This document shows positions 12,801-22,294 of a stretch of 64,000 bases of DNA, one piece after another. The stretch is from NCBI RefSeq assembly GCF_000002985.6, contig NC_003279.8, positions 5,022,001 to 5,086,000 of the forward strand, written 5' to 3'. The stretch's first letter is position 1. Each line of letters starts with the position of its first letter. Below the pieces are notes generated by a model that worked only from the letters and a program-made list of their open reading frames with translations, made no database searches and had not been told where the DNA came from. Origin of the DNA: Caenorhabditis elegans (taxonomy: Eukaryota; Nematoda; Chromadorea; Rhabditida; Rhabditidae). The translations under genes and the position numbers were made by a program.

Positions 12801-15800
12801 TATATGTAGTTGGATGACTACTTTCTGCGGCACAAATTTTAATAAATTGGTGGACACCCTTGCACTTGGACTACACTCTCAAAAATCTCAAAAATGATCG
12901 CCGTGATTTCTATATTTTAAAAGAGTGGCCGAACTTTGTATTTTCTAGGCCATGCTGTAAAAACCGACCTGCAACTAACGCTTGACAGATATTTAGACAA
13001 AAAAAAATTTGCGCCATTTCGAGAAAGTCACTTTTTCAAACAAAAACCGCTGAACGAACGTCCGTCGACCATATCTACGTTCCTCCCTTCAAATTTAATT
13101 TGTGATGTACGCATAATGCCTTCCTGGCCTGAACGAACTCATCGGAACCGAAGACTGAAAGACTGCCCGGCGTCCACAATGCTTATGCTACGAGGCTCCT
13201 AATGGACACATCTCAAAATAACTGTGGTGCACTTCCTATTTTCTGCGTTTTGACTGGAGCTCTAGGTTTTGGCGGTTGGCAGGCGTGTGGGCAACTAACA
13301 AGTTCCATCATTTTTTCAAATTTTCTGGTTCTCCGGGAATTCTTAACCAATAAAAGGTAGAGAATTCCAGTGCTAAAAAACATTTTCCATTCAAAATGAA
13401 CAAGCACCTACCCAGCTGACATGACACCTACAATTTGGCGTACCAAGTTTGAAAATTACTTATGTTTCATCATCATCATCACGTATTTATGTTTATTCAC
13501 TCTGCTAACTACGTGAACGGTTTATGACGTGACCTAATTCATTCCCGTCACTCATGACGTGAATTTAAAAAATGTATTGTTGAAATTTTCAAAGTCAACT
13601 TTTTTCATCTAGAAATTCCTAGGCCTCTATCTCTATAATACTGTTTTGGTATGCAACTTCCGAAAATTAGAAACATAGTACTTTCTCTGTGTGTCCCGTT
13701 CTTGCCTTCGTCATCTCCAAGTAACTACTGAAACTGTATAGACACAGACAGTTAGAACCCCGCCTCTTTGTTAGGCGGAGACGACACAAACGACGGCGGC
13801 GAAAGTTTGCGGGGCGCACGCATTATCAGCGGCTTTTTACACCTTACTTATAGTGCCGATACCCGCACTTCTGTTTTATAATATTTCTTTTAAATAACTA
13901 ATTGTATAATATTCTAATTAAATTATACCTGCTCTCATGACAACATTATTTGAAAAACTTGCTGAGCTAATGTTGATGGACACCGACAAATATTCACCGC
14001 AAAAAAGTCGATTGTTCAAACGGATGGCTGCAAATGTTAGCTTTTTTGAAATTTCTGGTTCTTATCTAGTCGATGTAGTCTAAAAATAATTTTGCATGTT
14101 TTGAATTATTTTAAATTGATATTTGATCAAAACTTGAAATTAGATTGAATTTTTAATTACAAGTCATGTTAAATTTTTTAGAATGGTTAAAAAATTTGTG
14201 CACGACTGTTACATTGTATTAAATTTATTTTATTTGATAAACTAAAAAAAATAATACAAAAGCGAGAAAATTTTTTTTAACTTAACAACTGCCTCTTTTT
14301 CCAACATTACCAAATTTCAAGCTACAAAAGTTGACTGGCGCAAAGCTTTATTTTTTCAAATATTTTCCAATAAGTTTGTTGAAAAAATGAATTAAAAATA
14401 GTTTTTGGATTGTGATGTGAGCAGAAACAATCAAAATTATGGTCTACTACAAAAAGTTTAAAATTTTAATTCCAAAATTAGTTAAACTTAAAAAAACTGT
14501 CAAGTAAAAACTAAATTAAGTTTAAAATTAATCAGAAATCTTTTTTTAATTTTTTATGTAATTTTTTCCAAATTCTGTGTACACGGTAAAACTACGGTCT
14601 TATAGGTACTCCTATACTTGAGTCACACCTAAGAGCCATAAAAAATCACTAAAACCCTTAGATAAGGTGCTTACGGCACACAAATATACCCCAATGTTTT
14701 ATGTCTTCCAAACCGATTTTTCTCCATTTTCAGATAATCAGCTGCTTCCCGTACCCGACGACGCGACCTGCGAGCCCTCAGTGTCTTCCGAAGCCGTCAC
14801 CGGAGTCCTGTGAGCACCGAGCATTTTGTGATGCTTTCGGGAAGTTGGTGCAGGTTGGTTTTTATTTATTTTTTCTCTGTATCTAAATTTTTATATCGAT
14901 TTTTTTTTCAAAGAAATATATAAGTTTTTATAGTCTCCTTCCCATTGAACAAAAATCCATTAAAAATGAATTTGATTTCCGGTTTTTTTTTCATCGAATC
15001 AGTATCTTTTCTCTTCTTTTTCTTTCAATATATATTTTCAAAATTCTACTCCGAAAGCTCTCGTGGGTGCCCGACACTGTTTGTTTATCAAATACGTAAA
15101 TACGAAAAGATCTCTCGCTCTACGGTCATTTTTGCTTTTTGTATCTCTGCGTCTCTTACTCTCTAACATTTTTTCTTCTGTATTTTTTAGTTATTTTTAA
15201 AAACAGATAATAGGTTTCCGTTCAAAATTGTTTTGATGCATCATGCACTCAATCTGATAAAACCAGCTCACTGTCCCCATTTTACGACTTTCGAAACGAG
15301 TCAACGCACTCCATCATTTAAAAAAATTACTTATTTCGACTCTTACCCCTATCAAACTGTCACTCCTAGTCAGTCAAACATTCCACTTGCATGCACACAC
15401 AACCACAATCTTATCAAGCTCCAGAGCAGACGCACATGAGGATCGAAAATAGGAGAATAGAGGCTGGAAAAGGCGGGACTAACCTACTTCTTATCATTGA
15501 ATCGAGAGTTGACACTCTCTCAATCAATCTTCCGACACTTTATTCTTTGTTATTCACAACTAATATAACTATACTAATGAGTGCTCCTCAACACCGTCAA
15601 CTCCGTCGTGCAGCACATATTACGAAAATCGCGTCAATCGATTTATGTAGTCTCGAAGAAGAGGATCATGAGGATCTTGTTCTCGAAGAATCTGGGCATC
15701 ATCCATCGGATATTCAAAATGAAAAACCAAATCGTCCACCATATTCCACACTAATTCGTAAACGATCCGGTAAAGTGTTTCGGTTCGTTCGCCCAAAGCT

Positions 15801-18765
15801 TGCCGATTTATGGCATTCTCGATATCACGAAGCAAGTTTTGATCTCGGGCGTCGGCTCGGAATTGGCAGACGAACACAGTCCTGTTGTGAAGATGTATGC
15901 GATGAAGAGGTGAATATCATTTGTTCAATTGATAATATTTATGCATGCATAACTAGTTGTTACTTACATAGATAAGCCACGTGTTGAAATGAGATTTTGA
16001 ATGGGTGAATCTGAACCCATATTTTTCAGTAATTGGAGTTTAACAATGTTTAAATATGATTTGATTCAATTTAATTGATTATGCTATCTTTGAGACCTGG
16101 AAAATGCATTAAAGAAAAAATAAAATGTTGAAGTTGAAAATAGGACAGTGAGAATCAGTTGTATTCCGTGATTTTTATTATCCATCAAAATCAAAATATT
16201 AAGAGCCCCCTACAAACAAAATTAATTTTTTCTTGCTTTGTTCTTTCTCTCTATTCTTCATTTCCTACACTTGATTTTGCAATTACCTGTAAGCTGAAAC
16301 TCTTTTGTACTGCATTGTAATTATCAATGACGCACTAATATTTTCTCAAACCGTCATGTCTCGTGTCACATTTGATATTTTCGTCCTACTAATCGGATTG
16401 ATTTCCTGTCGTCCTACTCGCTTTATACTAACACTATTACAAAATTTATTGGCTTATTGTTAAGCAGCGAAAAAAAAAACTAAAAATGAAAGGTTATAAT
16501 CAGAACAAGTAATATTGAAGGAATGTACAACATGATGATTTCAGGTATCCGTCGAGACTATGGCCATCACAGCGTTGCCGATGGATGTTTGGCTGAAAGA
16601 ACGACTCAAGAAATGGGTGCAGTTATCAGGACATGAAGGTTTGTGTCGAACCAGAGATGAAATGACGGAAATCAGTAACTGAAAAGTTTTACAGGAAGCA
16701 TTGTACCCGCCACGCCTCATACGTTATACAAGAAACAGTGTGCAAATTGTGGAGAAGGAAGAGCTTATAAGAATATTTCAAAAGACCCAGCACTTGATGG
16801 ATTCACACCTAAATATTATGATGAACTGGAGAAAAATGAAGAGCGTAAGCATTTTTTTTTTGAAATAATGACAAATTTCCAAACTTTTCTGAACTTTTCA
16901 TATAATTTAAATATTTTTATTTATTCAGATTTTATCGAAATCGAAGATCTCCTGCAACAGTTCCATGACCCCACAAAAACCGCAATTATGGACATCAAAA
17001 TCGGAACAAGGACATTTTTGGAATCAGAAGTATCAAACACCAAAAAACGGGCTGATCTTTACGAAAAAATGGTTGCGATTGATAATGACGAGCCGACAGA
17101 AGAGGAGAGAAAGTGTGGAGCAATCACAAAATTACGATACATGCAGTTTAGGGAACGAGAGAGCAGCACTGCACAGCTCGGATTTCGAATTGAGGCAGCC
17201 AAGGTATGTGAATGGGTCTCGAACCGGCCGTATATATAAAAATTAAAATGTATGCGCCTTTAAAAAGTACAGCAGTTTCCACGGTTCACTTTAAAAAATT
17301 GCAAAATAGAGAGGTTTGAAGACTACAGTTTTTTTAAAGGCGCACACTCGTTCATATTTAAATATGTGATCGTGTCGAGACCGGCTACTCTATTGTTGAA
17401 GTTTTTGGTCCTTACTTGGCTCAAATTAGAGCTCCAGCTGTGTACCTGACTTCCGCAGTGCTCAAAGCTTTAATCTTTATAAAACATATGTTTTTCCATC
17501 CAATTCATGGGTATATTTAGAATTCTAAATGTTAACATAACAAGTTTTCTTCAAACCCTAAACTCTTCAACATCGCATTTATTTCCAGAGGCTCGAAGGC
17601 GCATTGGAGAAAAACTTCAAAAAAGTACGAACAGTTGAAGATGTCACAACTACATTTATGGACTTCTTTGGAACTCAAAGAAGCCGTGTAAGACAACAAT
17701 TAATTGAACGACTGAAATCAATGCGAAAAGCCATCGAACATTCATCATTCTTCAATTCACATGAAGTCGTCGGAAGCAGTATTCTGATTGTTTTTGATAC
17801 GGAAAAAGTGGGATGCTGGATGATTGACTTTGCAAAGAGTTCACCGGTTCCTAATGGACGAACACTAAACCATCGGACGACGTGGATACCTGGGAATAAT
17901 GAAGATGGGTATTTGATAGGAATCGATAATTTAGTCAAGGTAAGCTTGGTTTTCTTAGAATTTTTTATTTAAATATTATTAATGTAGCACCTTACTATTA
18001 AACTCAGTTGCCTTTTGTCCTATACAAAAATTGTTAACGGAAAAATATTGGAAAGTGTTTCATATTGTTTTAAAATTTTTTAAAGCAAAAATAAAGTAGT
18101 GGGATTTAATACTATTAGAGAATATTCGGTAACTAATATAGATAAGAGGTGCGGAAAATCAATTTATATATTTTCAAATTCTTGACACTATATTTATTTT
18201 TCTTTTGAATTTGAGTTTATTTAACTAAAAGAAGAGAAATAAACAAATAAAACGAGACGAACCCTAAAAGAGTTCAACTCGAGTAAAAGTTACATAAAAA
18301 AAGAAAGAAAAGATAATAGGGAACAGGTGAAACGGGGAGAAAAACGAGAATGGAGGTAAAAGTGTAGTTATAACCGGGGGATGTTGAGATCAATAAATTC
18401 ACAGAACTGATATGGGGACATAAAAACCGTAACATTTTTGAATAAATTGGAAAAAATATTGGAAAGTGTTTCATATTGTTTTAAAATTTTTTAAAGCAAA
18501 AATAAAGTAGTGGGATTTAATACTATTAGAGAATATTCGGTAACTAATATAGATAAGAGGTGCGGAAAATCAATTTATATATTTTCAAATTCTTGACACT
18601 ATATTTATTTTTCTTCTCATAAATTTTAAATGTTACCAAGTAGTTGAATTATAATTCAAATATTTTCAGATTCTCGAAGAACTCCCCGAGTACGGAGAAC
18701 ATCCTGATGACCAGTTAATGGTCACAGAGGAAGTGATTGCCAGAATGAAAAATACGAAATCGTAG
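6864..18765 (+). CDS. lfe-2: Inositol 1,4,5-trisphosphate 3-kinase LFE-2, longest isoform
   Basis: LFE-2 phosphorylates Ins(1,4,5)P3 to Ins(1,3,4,5)P4 and so damps IP3-driven calcium release. In the worm it is known as a modifier of LET-23 EGF-receptor signalling in the spermatheca. Exons: 6864-6919, 7165-7230, 8867-9017, 14734-14853, 16545-16638, 16695-16844, 16929-17203, 17589-17939, 18670-18765. All phases agree, giving 452 residues. Catalytic signatures: AIMDIKIG (D234, K236; family motif PxxxDxKxG), SSIL at 367-370 and IDFAK (D384) near the C terminus. The basic stretch WLKERLKKWVQLSGHEG matches the position of the calmodulin-linked helix before the kinase core. The N terminus begins MGVGTS, a possible N-myristoylation signal, followed by basic and Pro/Ser-rich disordered segments. 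Oddity: the Pro of PxxxDxKxG is Thr230. Other first exons are listed separately. Confidence 0.93.
9266..9292 (+). CDS. lfe-2: Candidate extra first exon of lfe-2
   Basis: A good acceptor (gattcag) ends at 9234 and a good donor (gtgagc) starts at 9293, bounding a 58-base exon. It contains ATG at 9266 and reads MIRHGAAQN before leaving in phase 0, which fits the exon at 14734. If instead spliced from the exon ending at 7230 (phase 2), it would encode a 19-residue replacement for the 8867-9017 exon, because both enter in phase 2 and leave in phase 0. Upstream, 9020-9230 is promoter-like and less AT-rich. No homology supports it, so it is only a candidate. Confidence 0.3.
9962..9971. repeat. Left target-site duplication of the foldback element
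   Basis: GCTCACGAGC, identical to the copy at 10482-10491 on the other side of the element. Confidence 0.7.
9972..10481. mobile_element. Foldback element with CGGCGATC/GATCGCCG arms, inside an lfe-2 intron
   Basis: The 510-bp element starts AGGGCTGAGC and ends GCTCACCCCT, terminal inverted repeats matching at 9 of 10 bases. It is flanked by a perfect 10-bp direct repeat, GCTCACGAGC, at 9962-9971 and 10482-10491, which looks like a target-site duplication. Both arms (about 9997-10120 and 10335-10470) are built of palindromic CGGCGATC/GATCGCCG octamers, so the whole can fold into a long hairpin around a spacer of about 200 bp. It has no coding capacity and so would be non-autonomous. A 9-11-bp duplication is the size made by Mutator-like transposases; that assignment is inference. 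Confidence 0.75.
10482..10491. repeat. Right target-site duplication of the foldback element
   Basis: GCTCACGAGC directly after the right terminal inverted repeat; identical to 9962-9971. Confidence 0.7.
10797..10925 (+). repeat. Diverged copy of the foldback-element spacer
   Basis: This stretch repeats the order of sequences in the spacer at about 10196-10308: ggcaacgaaaagcactc, tgatatcttaaaa and gaggggt.tatcttg occur in both, with small differences and indels between them. The second copy has no CGGCGATC arms. The spacer is therefore part of a repeat that also exists without the arms. Confidence 0.65.
10926..13936 (+). other. Intron DNA before the second lfe-2 promoter
   Basis: No coding exon recognised. 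It is mostly AT-rich. From about 13740 to 13860 it becomes GC-richer (gacggcggcgaaag, gggcgcacgc) just before the alternative first exon at 13937, which suggests a promoter there. Confidence 0.4.
13740..13936 (+). promoter_or_regulatory. lfe-2: Probable internal promoter of lfe-2
   Basis: About 200 bases before ATG 13937 the sequence changes from AT-rich intron to GC-rich DNA containing a small inverted repeat (ccccgcctcttt ... aggcggag) and a CG-dense stretch. No intron acceptor adjoins the ATG, so transcription from a nearby start is the simplest explanation. Inferred from position and composition only. Confidence 0.4.
13937..14035 (+). CDS. lfe-2: Alternative first exon of lfe-2 (second N terminus)
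   Basis: ATG 13937 opens 33 codons (MTTLFEKLAELMLMD, then TDKYSPQKSRLFKRMAAN) and ends at a GT donor (gttagc) in phase 0. The next exon, 14734-14853, also begins in phase 0, so the join is clean and gives a 394-residue kinase isoform. The start replaces the MGVGTS acylation-like N terminus with a short amphipathic segment. The exon is too short to stand out as an ORF, but its codon use is normal. Confidence 0.65.
15577..15909 (+). CDS. lfe-2: Alternative first exon of lfe-2 (third N terminus)
   Basis: ATG 15577 opens 111 codons beginning MSAPQHRQLRRAAHI and ends in phase 0 at gtgaat, joining exon 16545. The isoform has 432 residues. The segment has an acidic cluster (LEEEDHEDLVLEE), then a basic part with KRSGKVFRFVRPK and two RRLGIGRR-like patches, and a CCEDVCDEE end. 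It has no homology to a known domain that I recognise. No in-frame acceptor precedes it, so it must have its own promoter, probably within 14854-15576. Confidence 0.8.
17215..17382. repeat. Inverted-repeat element in an lfe-2 intron
   Basis: The outer ends pair: ggtctcga at 17215-17222 with tcgagacc at 17375-17382. So do inner blocks: tgcgcctttaaaaa at 17253-17266 with its complement at 17331-17344. The same inner motif recurs with one mismatch at 57404-57423. This matches a palindromic repeat type that I remember as very common in C. elegans; the family name was not checked. Confidence 0.6.
18041..18204 (+). repeat. Left copy of a 164-bp direct repeat
   Basis: Starts aaaaatattggaaagtgttt and ends tatttatttttctt. 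As far as I can compare by eye it is identical to 18452-18615. It lies in the last lfe-2 intron. Confidence 0.85.
18452..18615 (+). repeat. Right copy of a 164-bp direct repeat
   Basis: Second copy of the repeat, offset by 411 bases. The 247 bases between the copies are G/A-rich on this strand and unlike the rest of the intron, so the event duplicated the flank around an inserted block, or the block was later inserted into a tandem repeat. Confidence 0.85.
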
Positions 18766-19491
18766 AAGCTTCTACCTCCTTGGATTACTGTAGATAGATG
18801 AAAGTGTGTGTCTCTTCATATTCCGCCATAATAATTTCTGTGATTCCCCACCGCTCCTCCACAAAATCCTCATCCGTGTACAATTTGCTATTATTCAATT
18901 TTACACCCCCTCCAGCCAGTCCTTGTTTTTGTTGGTTTTTTGAAAAAGAAAATAGATTTTTTGAAAAAGAAAATAGATTTTCACTTTTTAATCTATCGCT
19001 TTCCCCTTCTCTTTTCCTTTACCATGGCATAATCCCTAGACTTTCTTCTTACTTTCAGTTGTTTTTTTTGTTCCATTGTGTACGATCCGAGTAATGGATT
19101 AATTGATTGGGTACAATTTGTATATTTTTATTCTCAAATGAAGAGAAATTTTTGAAATGTCCAGTTGCAATTTAGATCCAAACAACAATCTATTGAAGTC
19201 TTTGCTTTAAAAGCTAGAGCAGGTGCAATTGTTCCCAGTGCATATCGGCCGATTGCCTAGTGAAAAGTACTAGGCAAAACAAAAAACTTATGGCAATTAT
19301 TTGGGGATTAAAAGAAAATTGTTCAGAAACAAGAATCTATGAAATTTGGTATGCAGCAGAACAAACGTTTTCGAATTTCACAAAAGAGTGGACAATTGGT
19401 GCTCTTATTCAAAATTTCAAAGAGACTTCAAAAAAGCTTTCTTATATCATTTTTTAGGTTTTCATTCAGAAATGTTTTTCTATTGTAGATA

Positions 19492-20055
19492 ATGTACAAC
19501 ACTGACTATAAAAAGTACAATGTTGATATTTTTCATCCAGCTCATTTTGAAGATATTCAGGAAGGTTAGTCAATCTGAATTCAATAATTAATTTTTGAAT
19601 AAATAATAATATTTCAATAAATAATTTTTGAAAATTTTTTCAGAATCTGCAGATTGTGGGCCAAATGTGCAAGAGGTTCGGCAATTTCTGGAGTCAAATC
19701 GACTTGAATATGCTCTTCAATCCGTTCTCTTAAACCCACCATTTGGTCATTCTGAACAGGTTTTATTTTTTAATGTCATTTTGCAAACCTCTTTCCCTTT
19801 TAGGAACTCAAGAACCGTGCTGTTCTCCTTGTGGCCGAGGTTATTCATGCATTTCGACAGACCGATATTGAAGAATCAGTTCACAAGCTGTCAAATGAAA
19901 ATGGAGACATTCTGATGAAGTATATTTACAAAGCAATGCAACTATGCTCTGATTCTGCCACGTGTCTTTCTCTACTATTGTGGCATTCTCAATTGGTATC
20001 AAAATTTGGGCAGGGATCCATTGTTCGAGTGTTGTCCAATCGACAACGTCTCTAA
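19492..20055 (+). CDS. Arp2/3 complex subunit 5 (ARPC5/p16)-like protein
   Basis: Three exons, 19492-19564, 19644-19759 and 19804-20055, encode 146 residues, close to the 150 or so usual for ARPC5. ARPC5 is the smallest subunit of the Arp2/3 complex, which nucleates branched actin filaments in the cytoplasm. Family features: the conserved C-terminal block LMKYIYKAMQL, a WHSQL helix and GSIVRVLSNRQRL at the end; ALQSVLLNPPFGHSEQ and VKDRA-like LKNRAVLLV in the middle. A splice acceptor (tattgtag) lies 3 bases before the ATG and fits spliced-leader addition. The named worm ARPC5 that I recall is arx-7 at another locus, so this is probably its divergent paralogue. The acidic N-terminal segment typical of ARPC5 is short here. 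Confidence 0.88.
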
Positions 20056-20092
20056 TTTTTTAATGAAGGTACATGTATCTGTTAATTTCTGC

Positions 20093-20098
20093 AATAAA
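20093..20098 (+). terminator. poly(A) signal of the ARPC5-like gene
   Basis: AATAAA 38 bases after the stop codon. The next gene is convergent and its stop is only 140 bases from this gene's stop. Confidence 0.65.
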
Positions 20099-20194
20099 AC
20101 TCCAAGATCCAAAGTTTTTTATATGAAGAAGTTCAAATTTACAACAACCAAATATATTAGGAAATAAATAAAATGATTCAAGAAAAAATGAAGA

Positions 20195-21052
20195 TTATCC
20201 AGAAGTGCAGAATCCGCAAGTGAGTGGGCATTGAGCTCTCATAAGGGTTGCGTAGGCAGAATTGGTACAGAATGCACGACGGTTTGGACAATCGGAGACT
20301 CCTGTAGCTGCGTTGACTTGGTCAACACAGGTGGCTGAAAAGTTCAGACATGGAACGTTATGAACAATTATTAATCTTACTTGAAGCTGTTGTGGAGGAA
20401 GATGAAGTTACGGTAGAGCTTGAGTTACATCTTCCACAAGTTCTTGGGCATTGTTGAGTCATGACGGCATAGTAGACTGAATCATTGCACAAAGAAGCTC
20501 GTGCAGTACAATCAGAAACTCCGGTGGATGGGTTTACAAGATCGGCACAGCTAGTGGAGCTTGTGGTAGTTGAGTTACAACGACCGCATGTTCTTGGACA
20601 TTGTTGAGTCATGACTGTGTAGTAGGTGGTGTCGTTGCAAAGATAGGCAAGTGCTGGACAATCAGAGACCCCGGTAGATGGATTGAGGCGATCAGCACAC
20701 GAAGTTGTAGAGGTTGAGGTTACTGTAACTGCTGAAGCAGTTGTGGTTACTGTAGATCCATCAGAATCTGTTACCACAGCAGCAGTGGTTGAAGTCACAA
20801 GGGGAACGGCTAAAAATCATAGGTCACGGTTGAAAGAACCTTGTTGACTTACTGGTTACAGGACAACATTGACCAGCTGCCACATCACAGACCTGTGTCT
20901 GGCACACAAGAATGCCACCGTCACATGCTGAAATGAAACAACTCAAACTCTAAAAGTAATGGCAGTCTTTACTTACGTCCTTCAGATTCAGAAGCTTCGC
21001 AAGCAAATGCAACCGAGAAAATGGCAAATGAAATAATGAATTGACGGAACAT
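20195..21052 (-). CDS. Secreted protein with three ShK (ShKT) domains
   Basis: Exons in transcript order: 21052-20977, 20927-20853, 20809-20381, 20334-20195; product 239 residues. It starts with a signal peptide (MFRQFIISFAIFSVAFA) and then a Cys-rich segment, CDGGILVCQTQVCDVAAGQCC. A Thr/Ser/Val-rich linker follows, then three six-cysteine ShK modules of the form C.D..NP.TG.SDC......LC.D..Y...M..QCP.TCG.C. The last module ends CGFCTSG. ShK domains are small disulfide folds found in many nematode secreted and surface proteins; the function of this one is unknown and no enzyme domain is present. All introns are phase 1, so modules can be added or lost without a frameshift. It is a near duplicate of the gene at 22295-23720. 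Confidence 0.9.
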
Positions 21053-21084
21053 GATAGAATGATGGTTATAGTTCTGCAGCAGTT

Positions 21085-21093
21085 GCTTTTATA
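21085..21093 (-). promoter_or_regulatory. TATA box of the three-domain ShK gene
   Basis: On the minus strand this reads TATAAAAGC, 33 bases before the ATG. The stretch from the ATG outward for more than 60 bases is identical to that of the neighbouring gene at 23718-23786. Confidence 0.55.
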
Positions 21094-21104
21094 TTGTGAG
21101 ATAC

Positions 21105-22294
21105 TGTCCATCTGTGCAAACAGTTGTCTCTGTTACATTTTTGGAAACAGAATGACCATTGTTTTACATGGAAAAGTACCTGGATTGAAAGCAAACATTT
21201 CAATCCTCTCTGCATAACAATTGCTTCAAATTTAGTAAAATGCCCCTCGTAATTAACAAAGGAACAGTTATGATTGAAAGATTTTTATGAAATCGATCCT
21301 TACTTTCACGCAGTTCCATCCAATAAAAATATAATTTTAAAGTTTACCATTCTGGGAAAGACAGTTATCTTCTGAGAAAGTATTTTAATTTCATGTTGTT
21401 CGGTTAATCCTTAGAAGCAAATTGAAATTGGTTATTGTTGGAAGGACAACACTTCCATCAAAAAATGTATACAGTTTTAGGAGATCGTTGCAAAAATTTT
21501 TCACCAAGTTGTTCGGATAGATCAGCCCAATTATAGTTTTGACTTGTAAAATCTTCTTTAGAATTCGATCCTTTCTTTATTTTATTTAAAGCCGATGATC
21601 TTTAAAACCACCTTCCCTTTTGAAAAACTTTTGAGAGCACGGCAAAGGCAAATTATTTTTTGCGATAATGTAAAAGTACAATACAGACTAACTTAAGTGA
21701 GTGTAACACAGGATTGAGTCAGTCAGCGATAATTTTTTTCAAAACATCATCAGAGTTTCTTTTTAATTAGAACGCTTTTCGTTTTCATAGTTTTTTTTTT
21801 AATTTCCTGTATTTTCCGAACATCAATAATTTTTACAGGCGCTGATAAAGTAATTAATTTGTGGGAGCAAAATAGACGTATAGGTACTCCAATGGGTGCT
21901 TCATTTCATTTTTAATAAGTTTTTAAATTTTTAAATTATAAATTTAATTTTTTTTAAAGTTCTAGTATGTAAGTCAGACTTTTGTATAAAAAAACAATCA
22001 TTATAAGGTGAAACTCAACGAAAAATTATTGACGCCAGATTCATTTAAAGTTGTCCAAAAAAGTTTTAATTATTAATTCAATGAAACAAAATAAAAATTG
22101 GATATGTTTTCAGAATGTTTGAAAATGAAAAAATAAATATTTTATTACATTTAAAACATTGAGATGTTTTGTTTTGAAATCGAACTTTCTCAAAATCTAA
22201 ATTATTTAAATTATTTTATTTACTTTAGAATCATAAATCACAAAAACCAGACGGTGCATAAATTAGAGATAAATTATTTCCACAAACACAAAAA
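21105..22294. other. Spacer between ShK genes
   Basis: AT-rich, with no coding exon recognised. It holds the upstream region of the three-domain gene and the 3' flank of the five-domain gene. Confidence 0.5.

Noticed and set aside
19260..19457. 65-codon ORF just before the ARPC5-like gene
   Set aside because: The ARPC5-like gene has a clear trans-splice acceptor 3 bases before its own ATG, and this ORF has no in-phase donor to it. It is probably upstream non-coding DNA.
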